The notes: generated by a model from the sequence alone, not told the origin. A DNA stretch of 64,000 nt from Acidobacteriota bacterium (GCA_003385635.1 QQUY01000002.1:1-64000); one strand, 5' to 3'. Positions 43,596 through 52,740 are shown, counted from the stretch's first letter. Translations and numbers: made by a program.

Positions 43596-45352
43596 TTCGA
43601 AGCGACCCACTCATCCACGTGCCGTTCGAGAATATCCAGAGGAACGGCGCCGGAGAGTAGTACCACGTCGTGGAATTCCTTCAGGTCAAACCTGTCGCCG
43701 AGTTCACGTGTCGCCCTCGCACGCAGCTCTTTGATCTTCAGTTCACCGATCTTGTAGGCAAGCGCCTGACCCGGCCAGGCGATGTAGCGGTCGATCTCGT
43801 TCACGATGTCCTGCTCGGTCTTTGCAGCATTGTCCATAAAGAAATCGATCGCCTTCTGCCGATCCCACTTGTAATAGTGGATACCCGTGTCGACGACCAG
43901 TCTGACCGCGCGCCACATCTCGTAGGTCAACTGCCCAAATTTATCGTAGGGATCCTCGTAGAGCCCCATCTCTTCACCCAACGACTCGCTGTACAGTCCC
44001 CAGCCTTCCGTGAAAGCCGTATAGCCGCCAAACTTACGGAAATTCGGAACTTCGCCGAGCTCCTGCTGAAGGGCGATCTGCAGATGATGACCCGGGACGG
44101 CCTCGTGGATCGAAAGAGCCATCATTTCCCATTTAGGCCTGGTTTCCGGTTTGTAGAGATTCACATAGTACGAACCAGCTCGCGAACCATCCGCTGCCGG
44201 ACCGTTGTAATAAGCCGTCGTCGTATCGGGAGCGATCGCATCGGGGATCGGAACTACGCCGTAAGGCATTCTCGGCAGTGTCCGAAAGACCTTTACGACT
44301 TCCGGGTCGATCCTCTTCGATATCGCGCGATACCCTGCCAAAAGCTCTTCAGGCGTCTCGTAAAAGAATTGCTTGTCAGTCCTTAGGTGTTCAAAGAATG
44401 CCTTCAGATCTCCTTTGAATCCGACCTGCTCTCTGATCTTCTCCATTTCCCCCCGAATGCGCTTCACCTCTGAAAGCCCCTTTTCGTGGATCTCCTTCGG
44501 GGTCATTTCCGTCGTAGTGAATCTACGCGCAAGGAACGAGTAGTACTCGCCGCCCTGCGGATGCTGCCATATGCCCGCATCCGGGTAACAGGCTGGCAAA
44601 TACTCCTCAACGAAGAACTTCTTAAACTGCATGTACTGCGGAATGATGTTCTCCGCGATCGCTTCGGATGCGGAATTCTTCAGGCGTGTTCGGTCGGCTT
44701 CCGGAATCGAGTCGTGAAAGTTCCGGAACGGCCTGTAGAAAGGACTATCTTCAGGTTTGTCCACGATCTGGACGTCGATCTGTGCAGGAACTCGCTCAAG
44801 CACCTTTCTGGCAAGTACCGATCGTTGTTTGATCCCTTCGCGCATGACGGCGATCGTGTTCTGCATACGGGCGGGGAAGGCGTTCAAACGCGCGATCCAA
44901 TCCTCGTAATCTTTTACCGTCGTGAAAGGCAGATTCCTCGCAAGGCCGTCCGCCGTCTGGATACCGCCCCGCTGGTTCAAAGGCGTGAGGTGCCCTAGGT
45001 ACTTGAAGGCTTCGATTCCCGCCTCAAGGTCCTTGAGATAAAGGTCGTAATTGAGCCTGTCGCTTGCGGACAACTGAGACCGGTCGATCGCCTTGAGTCT
45101 TCCCCGGGCAGCAACGTCGTCCTTATGGCGCTTTTCGATCGCGGCAACAGAGTTGTCACCCCACTTATCGTTGTAACGCTTGTCTCCGAGATAGGAAGCA
45201 AATGTCGGGTTCTCTTCAAGACCCTTCTCCCATTGCTCATCAAAGAAAGAGTACAGTTGTCGCGTCGCCTCGTTGTCGTGGGATCTGTCTGTCTGAGCGT
45301 TAAATGAAACGGCGAGAATGATGGTCAACAGTGCTATCGAAACCAAACGCAT
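43583..45352 (-). CDS. Exported DUF885 family metallopeptidase-like protein
   Basis: A 589-residue protein with signal peptide (LVSIALLTIILAVSFNAQT). The DUF885 core is complete: LSIHEAVPGHHLQIALQQE gives the HExxxH-type zinc site (HEAVPGHH), and YTAFTEGWGLYSESLGEEMGLY provides the following Glu. MWRAVRLVVDTGIHYYKWD and IDRYIAWPGQALAYKIGELKI complete the family's C-terminal core. Such proteins are predicted carboxypeptidases related to M32. The C terminus (SKSEQ) is written by the heptad array, so the natural end may have been altered when the array formed. Upstream, 460 bp hold only repeats and promoter space. Confidence 0.88.
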   Translation of the reverse strand: MRLVSIALLTIILAVSFNAQTDRSHDNEATRQLYSFFDEQWEKGLEENPTFASYLGDKRYNDKWGDNSVAAIEKRHKDDVAARGRLKAIDRSQLSASDRLNYDLYLKDLEAGIEAFKYLGHLTPLNQRGGIQTADGLARNLPFTTVKDYEDWIARLNAFPARMQNTIAVMREGIKQRSVLARKVLERVPAQIDVQIVDKPEDSPFYRPFRNFHDSIPEADRTRLKNSASEAIAENIIPQYMQFKKFFVEEYLPACYPDAGIWQHPQGGEYYSFLARRFTTTEMTPKEIHEKGLSEVKRIRGEMEKIREQVGFKGDLKAFFEHLRTDKQFFYETPEELLAGYRAISKRIDPEVVKVFRTLPRMPYGVVPIPDAIAPDTTTAYYNGPAADGSRAGSYYVNLYKPETRPKWEMMALSIHEAVPGHHLQIALQQELGEVPNFRKFGGYTAFTEGWGLYSESLGEEMGLYEDPYDKFGQLTYEMWRAVRLVVDTGIHYYKWDRQKAIDFFMDNAAKTEQDIVNEIDRYIAWPGQALAYKIGELKIKELRARATRELGDRFDLKEFHDVVLLSGAVPLDILERHVDEWVASKSEQ

Positions 45353-45541
45353 CGGCGGTCTACTCCTTTACTGGTGTTTGCGCAGTAGGATACGCCAAAG
45401 CAATGGGGGTTCAAAGTTCAATGCTAAAAGTTCTATAGTGATGCCTCGCCTGGCTTCCAATAATGTTTAGCCTGCACATTTGATGTTAAGCCCGCCCATT
45501 TATGGCCGGGTCAAATCGCGAACGATTCTAAAAGCTGTTAA

Positions 45542-45788
45542 CCCACCCGTAAACGGGTGGGCTAAACATCTTGGCGGGTTGGGCTAATTACCTCGGCGGG
45601 TTGGGCTAAACATTTTGGCGGGTTGGACCAAATACCTCGGCGGATTGGCTAAACTTCGTAGTAGCGGAGGCAAAACGAGAAACCCACCCGTGAACGGGTG
45701 GGCTAAACATTTCGGCCAGTGGACTAATCATCTTCGCCGCGTGGGTTAAACATCTCCACGGGGTCGGCTAAACAGCTTCTTCTCTTTG
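45542..45788. repeat. Degenerate 22-bp tandem array with embedded CCCACCCGT hairpins
   Basis: Units start at 45561, 45583, 45605, 45627, 45702, 45723, 45745 and 45767. Each is 21-22 bp, opening with GCTAAACAT or a variant (GCTAATTAC, ACCAAATAC, ACTAATCAT, GTTAAACAT) and closing with GGCGGGTTGG or a variant. Two copies of hairpin CCCACCCGT(A/G)AACGGGTGGG (45542-45561, 45683-45702) sit directly in front of a GCTAAAC unit. A second kind of repeat, the heptads at 45784-45811, follows at once. The remaining gap from 45353 to 45541 shows no gene. Confidence 0.8.
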
Positions 45789-45811
45789 AACGTTGAACCT
45801 TGAACTCGGAA
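45784..45811 (-). repeat. Heptad array ending at the NtrC-type gene stop codon
   Basis: Four in-register units CTTTGAA, CGTTGAA, CCTTGAA, CTCGGAA fill 45784-45811. The stop codon of the regulator gene begins at the next base (45812-45814 on the minus strand). In gene sense the units read TTCCGAG, TTCAAGG, TTCAACG, TTCAAAG. Confidence 0.8.
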
Positions 45812-47203
45812 CTATCTGGAGTCGAGCTCATATTCCCGGAGCCTTCGATAGAGCGTTGAAGGCGATATTCCTAGCAGTTCAGCGGTTTTACCTCTATGCC
45901 AGCCTGTTTTCTCAAGAGCCCTTAGAATTTGTTGGCGCTCGATTTCCTTCAAGCTTGTCGGCGACGCGTTCTGGAATTCCCTTGCTGTCTCGCTCGCGGG
46001 CTCTCCGTAGGTTACCGAGAATTTGGGCTCGGAGCGCTCGTAAACAACTTCCGGAGCGAGTTCGCGCCTTGTGATGCGTCCGTTATCCGAAAGCAAAACC
46101 GCACGTTCGAGGCAGTTTCTTAGCTGCCTTACGTTTCCGCTCCACTTGTAGGAGACAAGGGACTCGATCGCTTCGGAAGCCAGTTCCGGAGGGTTCGGAC
46201 CGGCGATCTGCTTCAACAAATGCCTTGCCAACGGTTCTATGTCCTCTCGCCTTTCCCTTAGCGGCGGAATATTTATTTCGAACGAATTGATCCTGTAAAG
46301 CAGGTCAGAGCGGAAGACACCTTCCTCGACTGCCTGTCGTGAACTTCTGTTGGTCGCCGCCACGAGCCTTACATCGACCTCAACCTTTTTCACCCCTCCG
46401 ACCCTGAAGAACGAACGTGTTTCGAGCGCGCGAAGAAGCTTGCTCTGAAGCGGGGCAGGCATCTCCATCACCTCGTCCAGGAATAGCGTGCCTGCGTCTG
46501 CGATCTCAAAAAGCCCGAGTTTTCTCTTTGCGGCGCCGGAGAAAGCTCCTGCCTCGTGTCCAAAGAGTTCGGATTCAAGAAGTGTGTCCTGCAGGGCAGC
46601 ACAGTTGAGATCGATAAATGTGTTGTCAGATCTCTCGCTAAGCCGGTGGATCGCCTGTGCGATCAGTTCTTTTCCCGTTCCCGATTCGCCAGTGATCAGG
46701 ACCGATGTGTCGGAAGGAGCTACTCGTTTGACTAGTCTCAAGATCTCTTTCATTTGCGGCGATTCGGCAACTATGTCCGGCATCCCGCTGCTTGTGCGCT
46801 CGATCTGCGCTTTCATTCTTTGATTGTCGGTCTTCAGCTCGTGTTTTTCGGCCGCTTGTGAGACGAGCATCGTGAGCTCGTTTATTCGGTAAGGCTTTGT
46901 CAGGTAGTCATAGGCGCCAAGTTTCATCGCCTCGATCGCAGTCTCGACAGTGGCCTGTCCCGTAAGCATGAGCACCTCGGGCGGGTCAGGCATGTTCTCG
47001 GTAATTCGCCTCAGAAGAGCCATGCCATCCAGTTTCGGCATATTGATGTCGCTGAGCATCACGTCAAAATCGCGGTCCTGAAGCAGTTCCCAGGCTTCTT
47101 CGCCATTCATTGCGACCTCGACCTCGTGGCCGATCCTTGCGAGTTCTTTCTGGACCACAAGCCTGAGGTTCTTTTCGTCGTCGACTACCAATATTTTTGC
47201 CAT
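45812..47203 (-). CDS. NtrC-family sigma-54-dependent response regulator
   Basis: A 463-residue protein. The ATG at 47203 gives MAKILVVDDEKNLRLVV, the normal receiver start; the upstream open frame is not coding. The receiver domain (1-120) has the phospho-acceptor Asp in MLSDINMPKLDG and Lys in YLTKPY. The AAA+ domain (about 145-375) has Walker A GESGTGKELIAQAIH, the sigma-54 contact loop as GAFSGA (the usual Thr replaced by Ser), Walker B GTLFLDEVMEMP, and an Arg-finger region VRQLRNCLERAVLLS. A Fis-type helix-turn-helix closes it (GKTAELLGISPSTLYRRL). It follows its histidine kinase gene on the same strand, 64 bp apart. Target promoters are not identified. Confidence 0.94.
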   Translation of the reverse strand: MAKILVVDDEKNLRLVVQKELARIGHEVEVAMNGEEAWELLQDRDFDVMLSDINMPKLDGMALLRRITENMPDPPEVLMLTGQATVETAIEAMKLGAYDYLTKPYRINELTMLVSQAAEKHELKTDNQRMKAQIERTSSGMPDIVAESPQMKEILRLVKRVAPSDTSVLITGESGTGKELIAQAIHRLSERSDNTFIDLNCAALQDTLLESELFGHEAGAFSGAAKRKLGLFEIADAGTLFLDEVMEMPAPLQSKLLRALETRSFFRVGGVKKVEVDVRLVAATNRSSRQAVEEGVFRSDLLYRINSFEINIPPLRERREDIEPLARHLLKQIAGPNPPELASEAIESLVSYKWSGNVRQLRNCLERAVLLSDNGRITRRELAPEVVYERSEPKFSVTYGEPASETAREFQNASPTSLKEIERQQILRALEKTGWHRGKTAELLGISPSTLYRRLREYELDSR

Positions 47204-47267
47204 ACTAGTTTGTCTGATGGAGGGAAGCAGTAAGTGTGAAGTGCGGGACGGTAGATCGTGAGGATGG

Positions 47268-48905
47268 TTATTTGAGAACCGGCAGGTAGATCGAGAATAC
47301 CGTTCCCTTGCCGGGATTCGATCTGACATTTAGGCGCCCGCCGTGATCGGTGATTATGCCGTAACATACCGAAAGCCCAAGTCCGGTGCCTTTGCCGACT
47401 TCCTTAGTGGTGAAGAATGGTTCGAAGATCCTGGAAACGTCTTCGGTGCTGATCCCGATTCCGGTATCCCGAACCTCGATCTGAAGCCGTTTGCCGTCGG
47501 AGGCGGCCTTGAAGGTAAGCGTACCCCCTTCCGGCATAGCATCGATCGCGTTCGTGGCAAGCGCGATTATCGCCTGCTGGATCTGGCCTTCGTCGGCCTT
47601 TACAAGCGGCAGATCTTCTTCAAGGTCGACCTCAATATCGATATTTTCGCCGCGCTTCTGATGAGATACCAGATTTGCCGAAGCGCGGATCACCTCCGCA
47701 AGATCGACCTCGTGTCGGTTTCCGGTCCGTACACGGCTGAAATCCAGAAGTCCGTTTGTGATCGATTTGCAGCGGAATGCTTCGGAGTGGATCAATCCGA
47801 GGTACTCGCGGAGATCCTCCACATCACCAGATGTACCAAAAACGCCTTCATCTACCCTCGATTCAAGCGCTTCAGCGCAGGCGGAGATGGTCGCAAGCGG
47901 ATTGTTTATCTCGTGGACTACACCCGCTGCAAGCCGGCCGACCGCAGCAAGTTTTTCTGCACGCCCCACAGCATGGATCGCTTCCACGCGCATCGTGATG
48001 TCCTCGCCTACCGTGATAACGTGCGAAATGTCTCCGTTCTCGTCCCGCATCGGGACCTTGCTGACCATCCAATGACGCGTGATGCCTTCCCGGTCCGTCG
48101 TCTGCTGCTCGATCCTTTCGATCTTTCCGGTCCTGAAGGCCCGGTCAAACTCACCGCTGAGTTTTCCTTTCGGGTATTTGGCAAGGACCTCGAAAACATT
48201 CCGGCCGATAACCTCATCTCGCGGCATTCCCTGAATGCCGATCTCCCTGTGCCGGTTCCACATCACGATGTTGTAATCGCGGTCGATAACGTAGAGCGAA
48301 ACAGGAAGCGTATCCAGAACAGCTTCAGTAAACTTTCTATGTTCTTCTTTGGCTTCCGTGATCGAGCTGTCTATCGTGGCCTCGTAGTGAGAAGTTAGGT
48401 TGATGCTCATAGCGGCCATCTGCGTCGCGGCATCGACCAGTTGGCGCGCTTCCTTTGTACATTCGTCGTCGTGTTCGAAGCCGACAATGACCGCTCCTTT
48501 GACAGTCCCGTCGATATGGATAGGGGCGACGTACTCAGCTGAATGTGATCCTTCCTCTATAAAGAAGCTGTCCGGATCGTCATTCGTTACACCCACTTGC
48601 GGAGGCAGAAGGTCGAGCCATCGGCGAAATCTGTCTCGATCGAATTCGGCTTCATCTTCCGGTCCCTTGAACGAACTGCAGACAAGACCAATATGCTGGA
48701 GCTTTACCGCGACAGCACACGAAACCGCGCCGCCCGATGTAACAAAGGCATCGGCGACCCTGTTGGCGACCTTTTTCGGGTGGACCGTCACCAGCAGACG
48801 ACGGCCGAGATCAGAGATGAACCTCATCCCGGACGCCGGATCGTGGATCGGTCCGACCGCAGGAACGGTTTCCGTCCCGTGTGTGGCGTTATCCTTGGAC
48901 AGCAT
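47268..48905 (-). CDS. PAS-containing sensor histidine kinase (NtrB-type)
   Basis: A 545-residue kinase without membrane helices. Residues 25-190 look like a GAF-type sensor (FISDLGRRLLVTVHPKKVANRVADAF). A PAS domain spans about 205-320 (VLDTLPVSLYVIDRDYNIVMWNRHREIGIQG). HisKA has the phospho-His in LAAGVVHEINNPLATI. The HATPase domain has N-box LATNAIDAMPEGG, G1 DTGIGIS and G2 GKGTGLGLSVCYGI. The sensor therefore reads a cytoplasmic signal. It pairs with the NtrC-type regulator downstream, so nitrogen, redox or stress control through sigma-54 is possible, but the signal is unknown. Confidence 0.92.
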   Translation of the reverse strand: MLSKDNATHGTETVPAVGPIHDPASGMRFISDLGRRLLVTVHPKKVANRVADAFVTSGGAVSCAVAVKLQHIGLVCSSFKGPEDEAEFDRDRFRRWLDLLPPQVGVTNDDPDSFFIEEGSHSAEYVAPIHIDGTVKGAVIVGFEHDDECTKEARQLVDAATQMAAMSINLTSHYEATIDSSITEAKEEHRKFTEAVLDTLPVSLYVIDRDYNIVMWNRHREIGIQGMPRDEVIGRNVFEVLAKYPKGKLSGEFDRAFRTGKIERIEQQTTDREGITRHWMVSKVPMRDENGDISHVITVGEDITMRVEAIHAVGRAEKLAAVGRLAAGVVHEINNPLATISACAEALESRVDEGVFGTSGDVEDLREYLGLIHSEAFRCKSITNGLLDFSRVRTGNRHEVDLAEVIRASANLVSHQKRGENIDIEVDLEEDLPLVKADEGQIQQAIIALATNAIDAMPEGGTLTFKAASDGKRLQIEVRDTGIGISTEDVSRIFEPFFTTKEVGKGTGLGLSVCYGIITDHGGRLNVRSNPGKGTVFSIYLPVLK

Positions 48906-49120
48906 TTTGGATCAGTGTTTGTCGTGACAAACCGAGGGGAGTGTTTGTCATCAGAGTCGCGCGTAAGGCAGGTATTTCAACAACGAGAAGCGCAAATACT
49001 CCTAAGTAAGATTAAAAAACATTGTTGGGTCTTTTGTCAATCTGTTTAACGTCTGAATAATTGATATTGACACGTCGGGAAGCAACAAGCAGAATCTTGT
49101 GAAATGACCTTATTGGCTTG

Positions 49121-49810
49121 ATGATAAACTTAATTCGTACAATCGGTTACACAGTTTGCATAACCGTATTTGCCATATCCTTTGCTTCTAAAGCCTCAGG
49201 GCAAATAGTTGTCGACAAGACAGTCGCAACAGTCAGCGACGGTGTCAGAACGGAACTCATCACCTATTCCGATCTGATGTGGCAGCTGGCGCTTGTTCCT
49301 GGAGTCCCTCTTGAACCTGCTTCTTCCGAGGATTTGAACCGGGCTCTTCAATTGGTGATAAGGCAGAGGCTTATCGCTCTTGAGGCAGAACGATTGCCTC
49401 GCGGGATCGAACCTACGGACGACGAGATTCGTGAAGAGATCGAGATTACGCTCCGGTCATTTCCTTCTACCGCTGATTTTCGTCAAAGACTAAACACGGT
49501 TGGCTTTAAGTCAGTTGACGATCCTAATTTCAGGGAACTTGTAGGACAGAGGATCTCCATCCAGAAATACGTCGATTTTAGATTTCGGTCCTTTGTAGTG
49601 ATCACGCCGGAGCAGGAATTAAGGTATTACCGGGAGGTTTACACTCCCGAGTTCAGGCAGCAAAACCCGGATCGAATACTCCCGAAGATCGACGATGTCC
49701 GGGAAGAGATCAACCGGATTCTCACAGAAGAGAGGCTTGCGGAGGACATCGAGAGGTTTATCGATAATGCCGAAGCCAGAGCCGAGATCGTAATCCTGAA
49801 TCAGGTTTGA
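49121..49810 (+). CDS. Exported SurA N-domain-like chaperone without PPIase domain
   Basis: A 229-residue protein with signal peptide (TVCITVFAISFASKASGQ). Residues 30-130 match the SurA N-terminal chaperone module: DKTVATVSDGVRTELITYSDLMWQLAL, then LNRALQLVIRQRLIALEAERL and PTDDEIREEIEITLRSF. The C-terminal helix (IDDVREEINRILTEERLAEDIERFIDNAEARAEI) is the segment that follows the PPIase domains in SurA. The parvulin domain itself is missing. ATG at 49121 and TTG at 49118 are both possible starts. The last 10 bp overlap the end of the convergent PPK2 gene. Confidence 0.78.
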   Translation: MINLIRTIGYTVCITVFAISFASKASGQIVVDKTVATVSDGVRTELITYSDLMWQLALVPGVPLEPASSEDLNRALQLVIRQRLIALEAERLPRGIEPTDDEIREEIEITLRSFPSTADFRQRLNTVGFKSVDDPNFRELVGQRISIQKYVDFRFRSFVVITPEQELRYYREVYTPEFRQQNPDRILPKIDDVREEINRILTEERLAEDIERFIDNAEARAEIVILNQV

Positions 49811-50697
49811 GACGCCGCCGACCCTTCCCCATCTTCTTTCAAAAGCATCTCTTTCGCCAACTGAAGGTTCTCTAGGTGTTCCTCGGTCATAGTCGGGTAT
49901 CTGAGGTCCATCGACTCAAGGGCCTGAGCGACAGCCTCCGATACCGCAAGTCTTGTGAACCATTTGTGATCCGCCGGGAGGACGTACCACGGCGACTCGT
50001 CTGTCGCAGTATTTCGGATCGCTTCAGTGTAGGCTTCCATATAACGGTCCCAGAACCCTCGTTCCCTCGCATCAGCAGAAGAGAATTTCCAGTTCTTGTG
50101 TGGAGTATCGATGCGCGACAAAAACCTCTCTTTCTGTTCTTCCTTTGAAACGTTCAGAAAGAACTTGATCACCTTCGTCCCGTTCTCGGTCAAATGACGT
50201 TCGAAGTCTCTTATCTGCCTATATCGCTTGTTCCAGATATCAGGATCGTTCTTGACAGGATCCGGAAGGTTTTTCGATTCGAGAATCGCCGGATGAACGC
50301 GCACAATCAGCACATCCTCGTAGTAGGACCGGTTAAAGATACCGATCCTGCCGCGTTCAGGCAGCGATTTAGAGCATCTCCATAAGTAATCGTGATCCAG
50401 TTCTTCCTGGGAAGGTTTCTTGAATGAGAACACCTGGGTGCCCTGTGGATTCAGCCCGCTCATCACCTTCTTGATCGCACCGTCTTTTCCGGCGGCGTCC
50501 ATTGCCTGAAAAATGATAAGCAGCGATCGCTTGTTGTCCGCATAGAGCACGGCTTGCAATTCATACAGACGGCGGATGTTCGCCTTCATATGCTTGACCG
50601 CCGTATCCTTGCTCAGATAGTCCGCCGTGTATCCTGCATCGTGGTCTCCCAGATCGAATGAGGAACCGTCCTTGATCCTGAATTTGTCAACATCCAT
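49801..50697 (-). CDS. ppk2: Polyphosphate kinase 2 family phosphotransferase
   Basis: A 298-residue protein. The start at 50697 (MDVDKFRIKDGSSFDL) fits the family; the open frame extends 34 codons upstream. It has PPK2 motifs in order: Walker A FQAMDAAGKDGAIKKVMSGLNP near residue 65, lid region FSFKKPSQEELDHDYLWR, Walker B IGIFNRSYYEDVLIVRVHP, and a C-terminal WKFSSADARERGFWDRYMEAYTEAI. It moves phosphate between polyphosphate and AMP, ADP or GDP. The length and these motifs fit the one-domain class, but whether it is AMP or ADP specific cannot be read from the sequence. It is convergent with the SurA-N-like gene, the stops overlapping. Confidence 0.92.
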   Translation of the reverse strand: MDVDKFRIKDGSSFDLGDHDAGYTADYLSKDTAVKHMKANIRRLYELQAVLYADNKRSLLIIFQAMDAAGKDGAIKKVMSGLNPQGTQVFSFKKPSQEELDHDYLWRCSKSLPERGRIGIFNRSYYEDVLIVRVHPAILESKNLPDPVKNDPDIWNKRYRQIRDFERHLTENGTKVIKFFLNVSKEEQKERFLSRIDTPHKNWKFSSADARERGFWDRYMEAYTEAIRNTATDESPWYVLPADHKWFTRLAVSEAVAQALESMDLRYPTMTEEHLENLQLAKEMLLKEDGEGSAASQT

Positions 50698-50858
50698 AAA
50701 GGTAAGCTTATACAAAACTTGCGGTAATTGAAACGTCTCCGCTTTCCGCTCCGTATTTCGGTTCGGGAACAAGTTGACCCTTCTTTTCGCGCTTGGCAAA
50801 CAGCGCCGCCGGAGTGTTTAATTGAGATACCGCTGGCCGGCTGCGGGATAAAAGGTTT

Positions 50859-52010
50859 ATGAACATAGGTATTACGGTCTATCCGACATACGGCGGTAGC
50901 GGTATCGTCGGCTCAGAGCTGGGAGCGGAACTCGCCCAGCGCGGACACAACGTTCATTTCATTTCTTCGACTCTGCCAAGCAGGCTCACCGAGCTCACCG
51001 AGCGGATCCATTTTCACGAGGTCGAAATGATGACCTACCCGCTTTTCGAGCATCAGCCTTACAGCCTGGCTCTTGCGACGAAAATGGCCACAGTTGCCCG
51101 GGCTGAACGGCTGGACCTGCTCCACGTCCACTACGCGATTCCGCATTCGATCAGCGCCATCCTCGCCCGGGAGTCGATCAAGTCCAAGCGATATCTTCCG
51201 GTCATTACGACCCTGCACGGAACGGACATTACGTTGGTCGGCGCCGACAGATCGTACCTTCCGATCACGAAATACGGCCTTCAGGAGTCGGACGGAGTGA
51301 CGGCGGTCTCGAGGTTCCTCAAGAAAGCGACGATCGAGACTTTCGATTACGACGACATCGAGGTGATCCCAAACTTCATTTGTCCGAATCATTACGTGCG
51401 GGACCCTGAATCAGATCTGCGGAAGGAACTCGCAGACAGGAACGAGACGATCCTGACCCACGTATCCAATTTCAGAAGCGTGAAGAGGCCGGTCGATTGT
51501 GTGGAGATCCTCGACAGGGTCCTGAAACACGGCGCGAAAGCAAGACTCGTAATGGTCGGCGACGGCCCTCAACGATCCGCCTGTGAGTACAGGGCCGAAC
51601 AGCTCGGGATCAAACAATACATTACTTTCGCAGGCAAGAAAGCGAACATCTCCGATTATCTTGCGGTTTCGGATATCTTTCTCCTGCCTTCGGAGCTGGA
51701 GTCGTTCGGCCTTGCGGCCCTTGAAGCCCTTGCCTGCGAGGTGCCCGTCGTTGCATCGCGTGTCGGCGGCATACCCGAAGTAGTAACGGACAACGAGACC
51801 GGTTATTTGAGCGATATAGGCGATGTCGACAAAATGGGCGAAGACGCGCTCAGACTTGTGAACGACGAAGATCTGCGCACTCAGTTTGGCAAGGCGGGCC
51901 GGGACAGCGCGGTCAGTCGGTACAGCGCCAATGAGATCATTCCGCGATACATTGAATTCTATGAAAGAATCCTCGGAGCAAGATCGGCAGCAGCCGCAGA
52001 GCGTTCCTGA
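50859..52010 (+). CDS. bshA: N-acetyl-alpha-D-glucosaminyl-L-malate synthase BshA (bacillithiol)
   Basis: A 383-residue GT4 glycosyltransferase that joins GlcNAc from UDP-GlcNAc to L-malate, the first step of bacillithiol. The BshA N terminus is clear (MNIGITVYPTYGGSGIVGSELG), with VHYAIPHSISA near residue 97 and TTLHGTDITLVGADRSY near 120. The GT4 donor site is FGLAALEALACEVPVVASRVGGIPEVV near residue 285. The length is typical. bshB and bshC are not in the window. A small membrane-protein gene starts inside its 3' end. Confidence 0.93.
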   Translation: MNIGITVYPTYGGSGIVGSELGAELAQRGHNVHFISSTLPSRLTELTERIHFHEVEMMTYPLFEHQPYSLALATKMATVARAERLDLLHVHYAIPHSISAILARESIKSKRYLPVITTLHGTDITLVGADRSYLPITKYGLQESDGVTAVSRFLKKATIETFDYDDIEVIPNFICPNHYVRDPESDLRKELADRNETILTHVSNFRSVKRPVDCVEILDRVLKHGAKARLVMVGDGPQRSACEYRAEQLGIKQYITFAGKKANISDYLAVSDIFLLPSELESFGLAALEALACEVPVVASRVGGIPEVVTDNETGYLSDIGDVDKMGEDALRLVNDEDLRTQFGKAGRDSAVSRYSANEIIPRYIEFYERILGARSAAAAERS

Positions 52011-52116
52011 AGAAAAGCCAAATGAATGGTGGTACAGGGTCTATGCTCTCGTGGCCGTTTTTACGGCGATAGTGATCGCGGCTCTTGGGGCTTTCACCTG
52101 GTACTTTTCTTCATGA
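51961..52116 (+). CDS. 51-residue single-helix membrane protein overlapping bshA
   Basis: The ATG at 51961 lies in another frame within the last 50 bp of bshA and begins MKESSEQDRQQPQS. A Pro/Glu-rich cytoplasmic part is followed by NEWWYRVYALVAVFTAIVIAALGAFTWYFSS, one clear membrane helix with aromatic flanks. Composition and end point support a real small protein and not a shadow. No strong ribosome site is visible, so translation may be coupled to bshA. It resembles small accessory membrane proteins but not a known family. Confidence 0.6.
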   Translation: MKESSEQDRQQPQSVPEEKPNEWWYRVYALVAVFTAIVIAALGAFTWYFSS

Positions 52117-52132
52117 TTCGCTTTACAATTCT

Positions 52133-52164
52133 TTGCAACTCGTTCTCAGCCGCAAAGTTATAAT
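52133..52164 (+). promoter_or_regulatory. Promoter-like element before the exported lipocalin-like gene
   Basis: A perfect TATAAT at 52159-52164, with TTGCAA at 52133-52138 as a weak, distant (20-base) -35. The start ATG is 43 bases after the -10 box and has GGAG at 52195-52198. Confidence 0.4.
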
Positions 52165-52206
52165 CTCCGTCCTATACCGAAATCTATCTTTACGGAGATT
52201 ACTTAA

Positions 52207-52740
52207 ATGAACAAGAAAACTGTAGTCGCAGCGGCTTTCTCAATGCTGCTGTTCGCCGGCTTTGCATTCTCGCAAGGCGGCAGTGCTGACTATTCCGGCA
52301 AATGGAGTCTCGATGTCTCGAAGAGCGAACTTGGAGAACGCTCGAGGATCGAGGCCGTGGATATGACCGTCGAGCAGACTGCGGATACCCTCTCTGTCGA
52401 AAGAAACCCGAAGATCGCCGAAAGCGGCAGCAATGCGGCGGGTAGGCCTCCGGGACGCGGAATGCTCGGCGGAGGGAAACTGACATACAGCCTTGCAGGA
52501 AAAGAAACAAAGAGCTCCGGCGGAATGGGCGGCGAGGTTTCGCTGAGGGCATCGACTGGAGATGGCGGAATCCTTAAGCTGACCCAGGTCCGAAGTTTCA
52601 ACGGTCCGATGGGAGCGATCTCGCTGACTACCATCGAGACCTGGCAGCTTTCTGCTGACGGCAAGACGCTTACAGTCACCAGCTCGACCGAAACTCCGCG
52701 CGGAAACCGCACACAGAAGATGGTATTCAGTCGGCAATAA
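52207..52740 (+). CDS. Exported beta-rich protein (lipocalin-like), unknown function
   Basis: A 177-residue protein with signal peptide (VVAAAFSMLLFAGFAFSQ). The mature part starts YSGKWSLDVSKSELG, a phrase typical of small beta-barrel or lipocalin-like secreted proteins of Acidobacteriota. Alternating strand patterns follow (MTVEQTADTLSVER, LTYSLAGKET, TTIETWQLSADGKTLTVTSSTETPRG, MVFSR). A Gly/Pro-rich loop lies at 78-92. No cysteines or catalytic residues stand out. It has its own promoter-like element and a strong terminator, so it is a single-gene unit. Confidence 0.75.
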   Translation: MNKKTVVAAAFSMLLFAGFAFSQGGSADYSGKWSLDVSKSELGERSRIEAVDMTVEQTADTLSVERNPKIAESGSNAAGRPPGRGMLGGGKLTYSLAGKETKSSGGMGGEVSLRASTGDGGILKLTQVRSFNGPMGAISLTTIETWQLSADGKTLTVTSSTETPRGNRTQKMVFSRQ

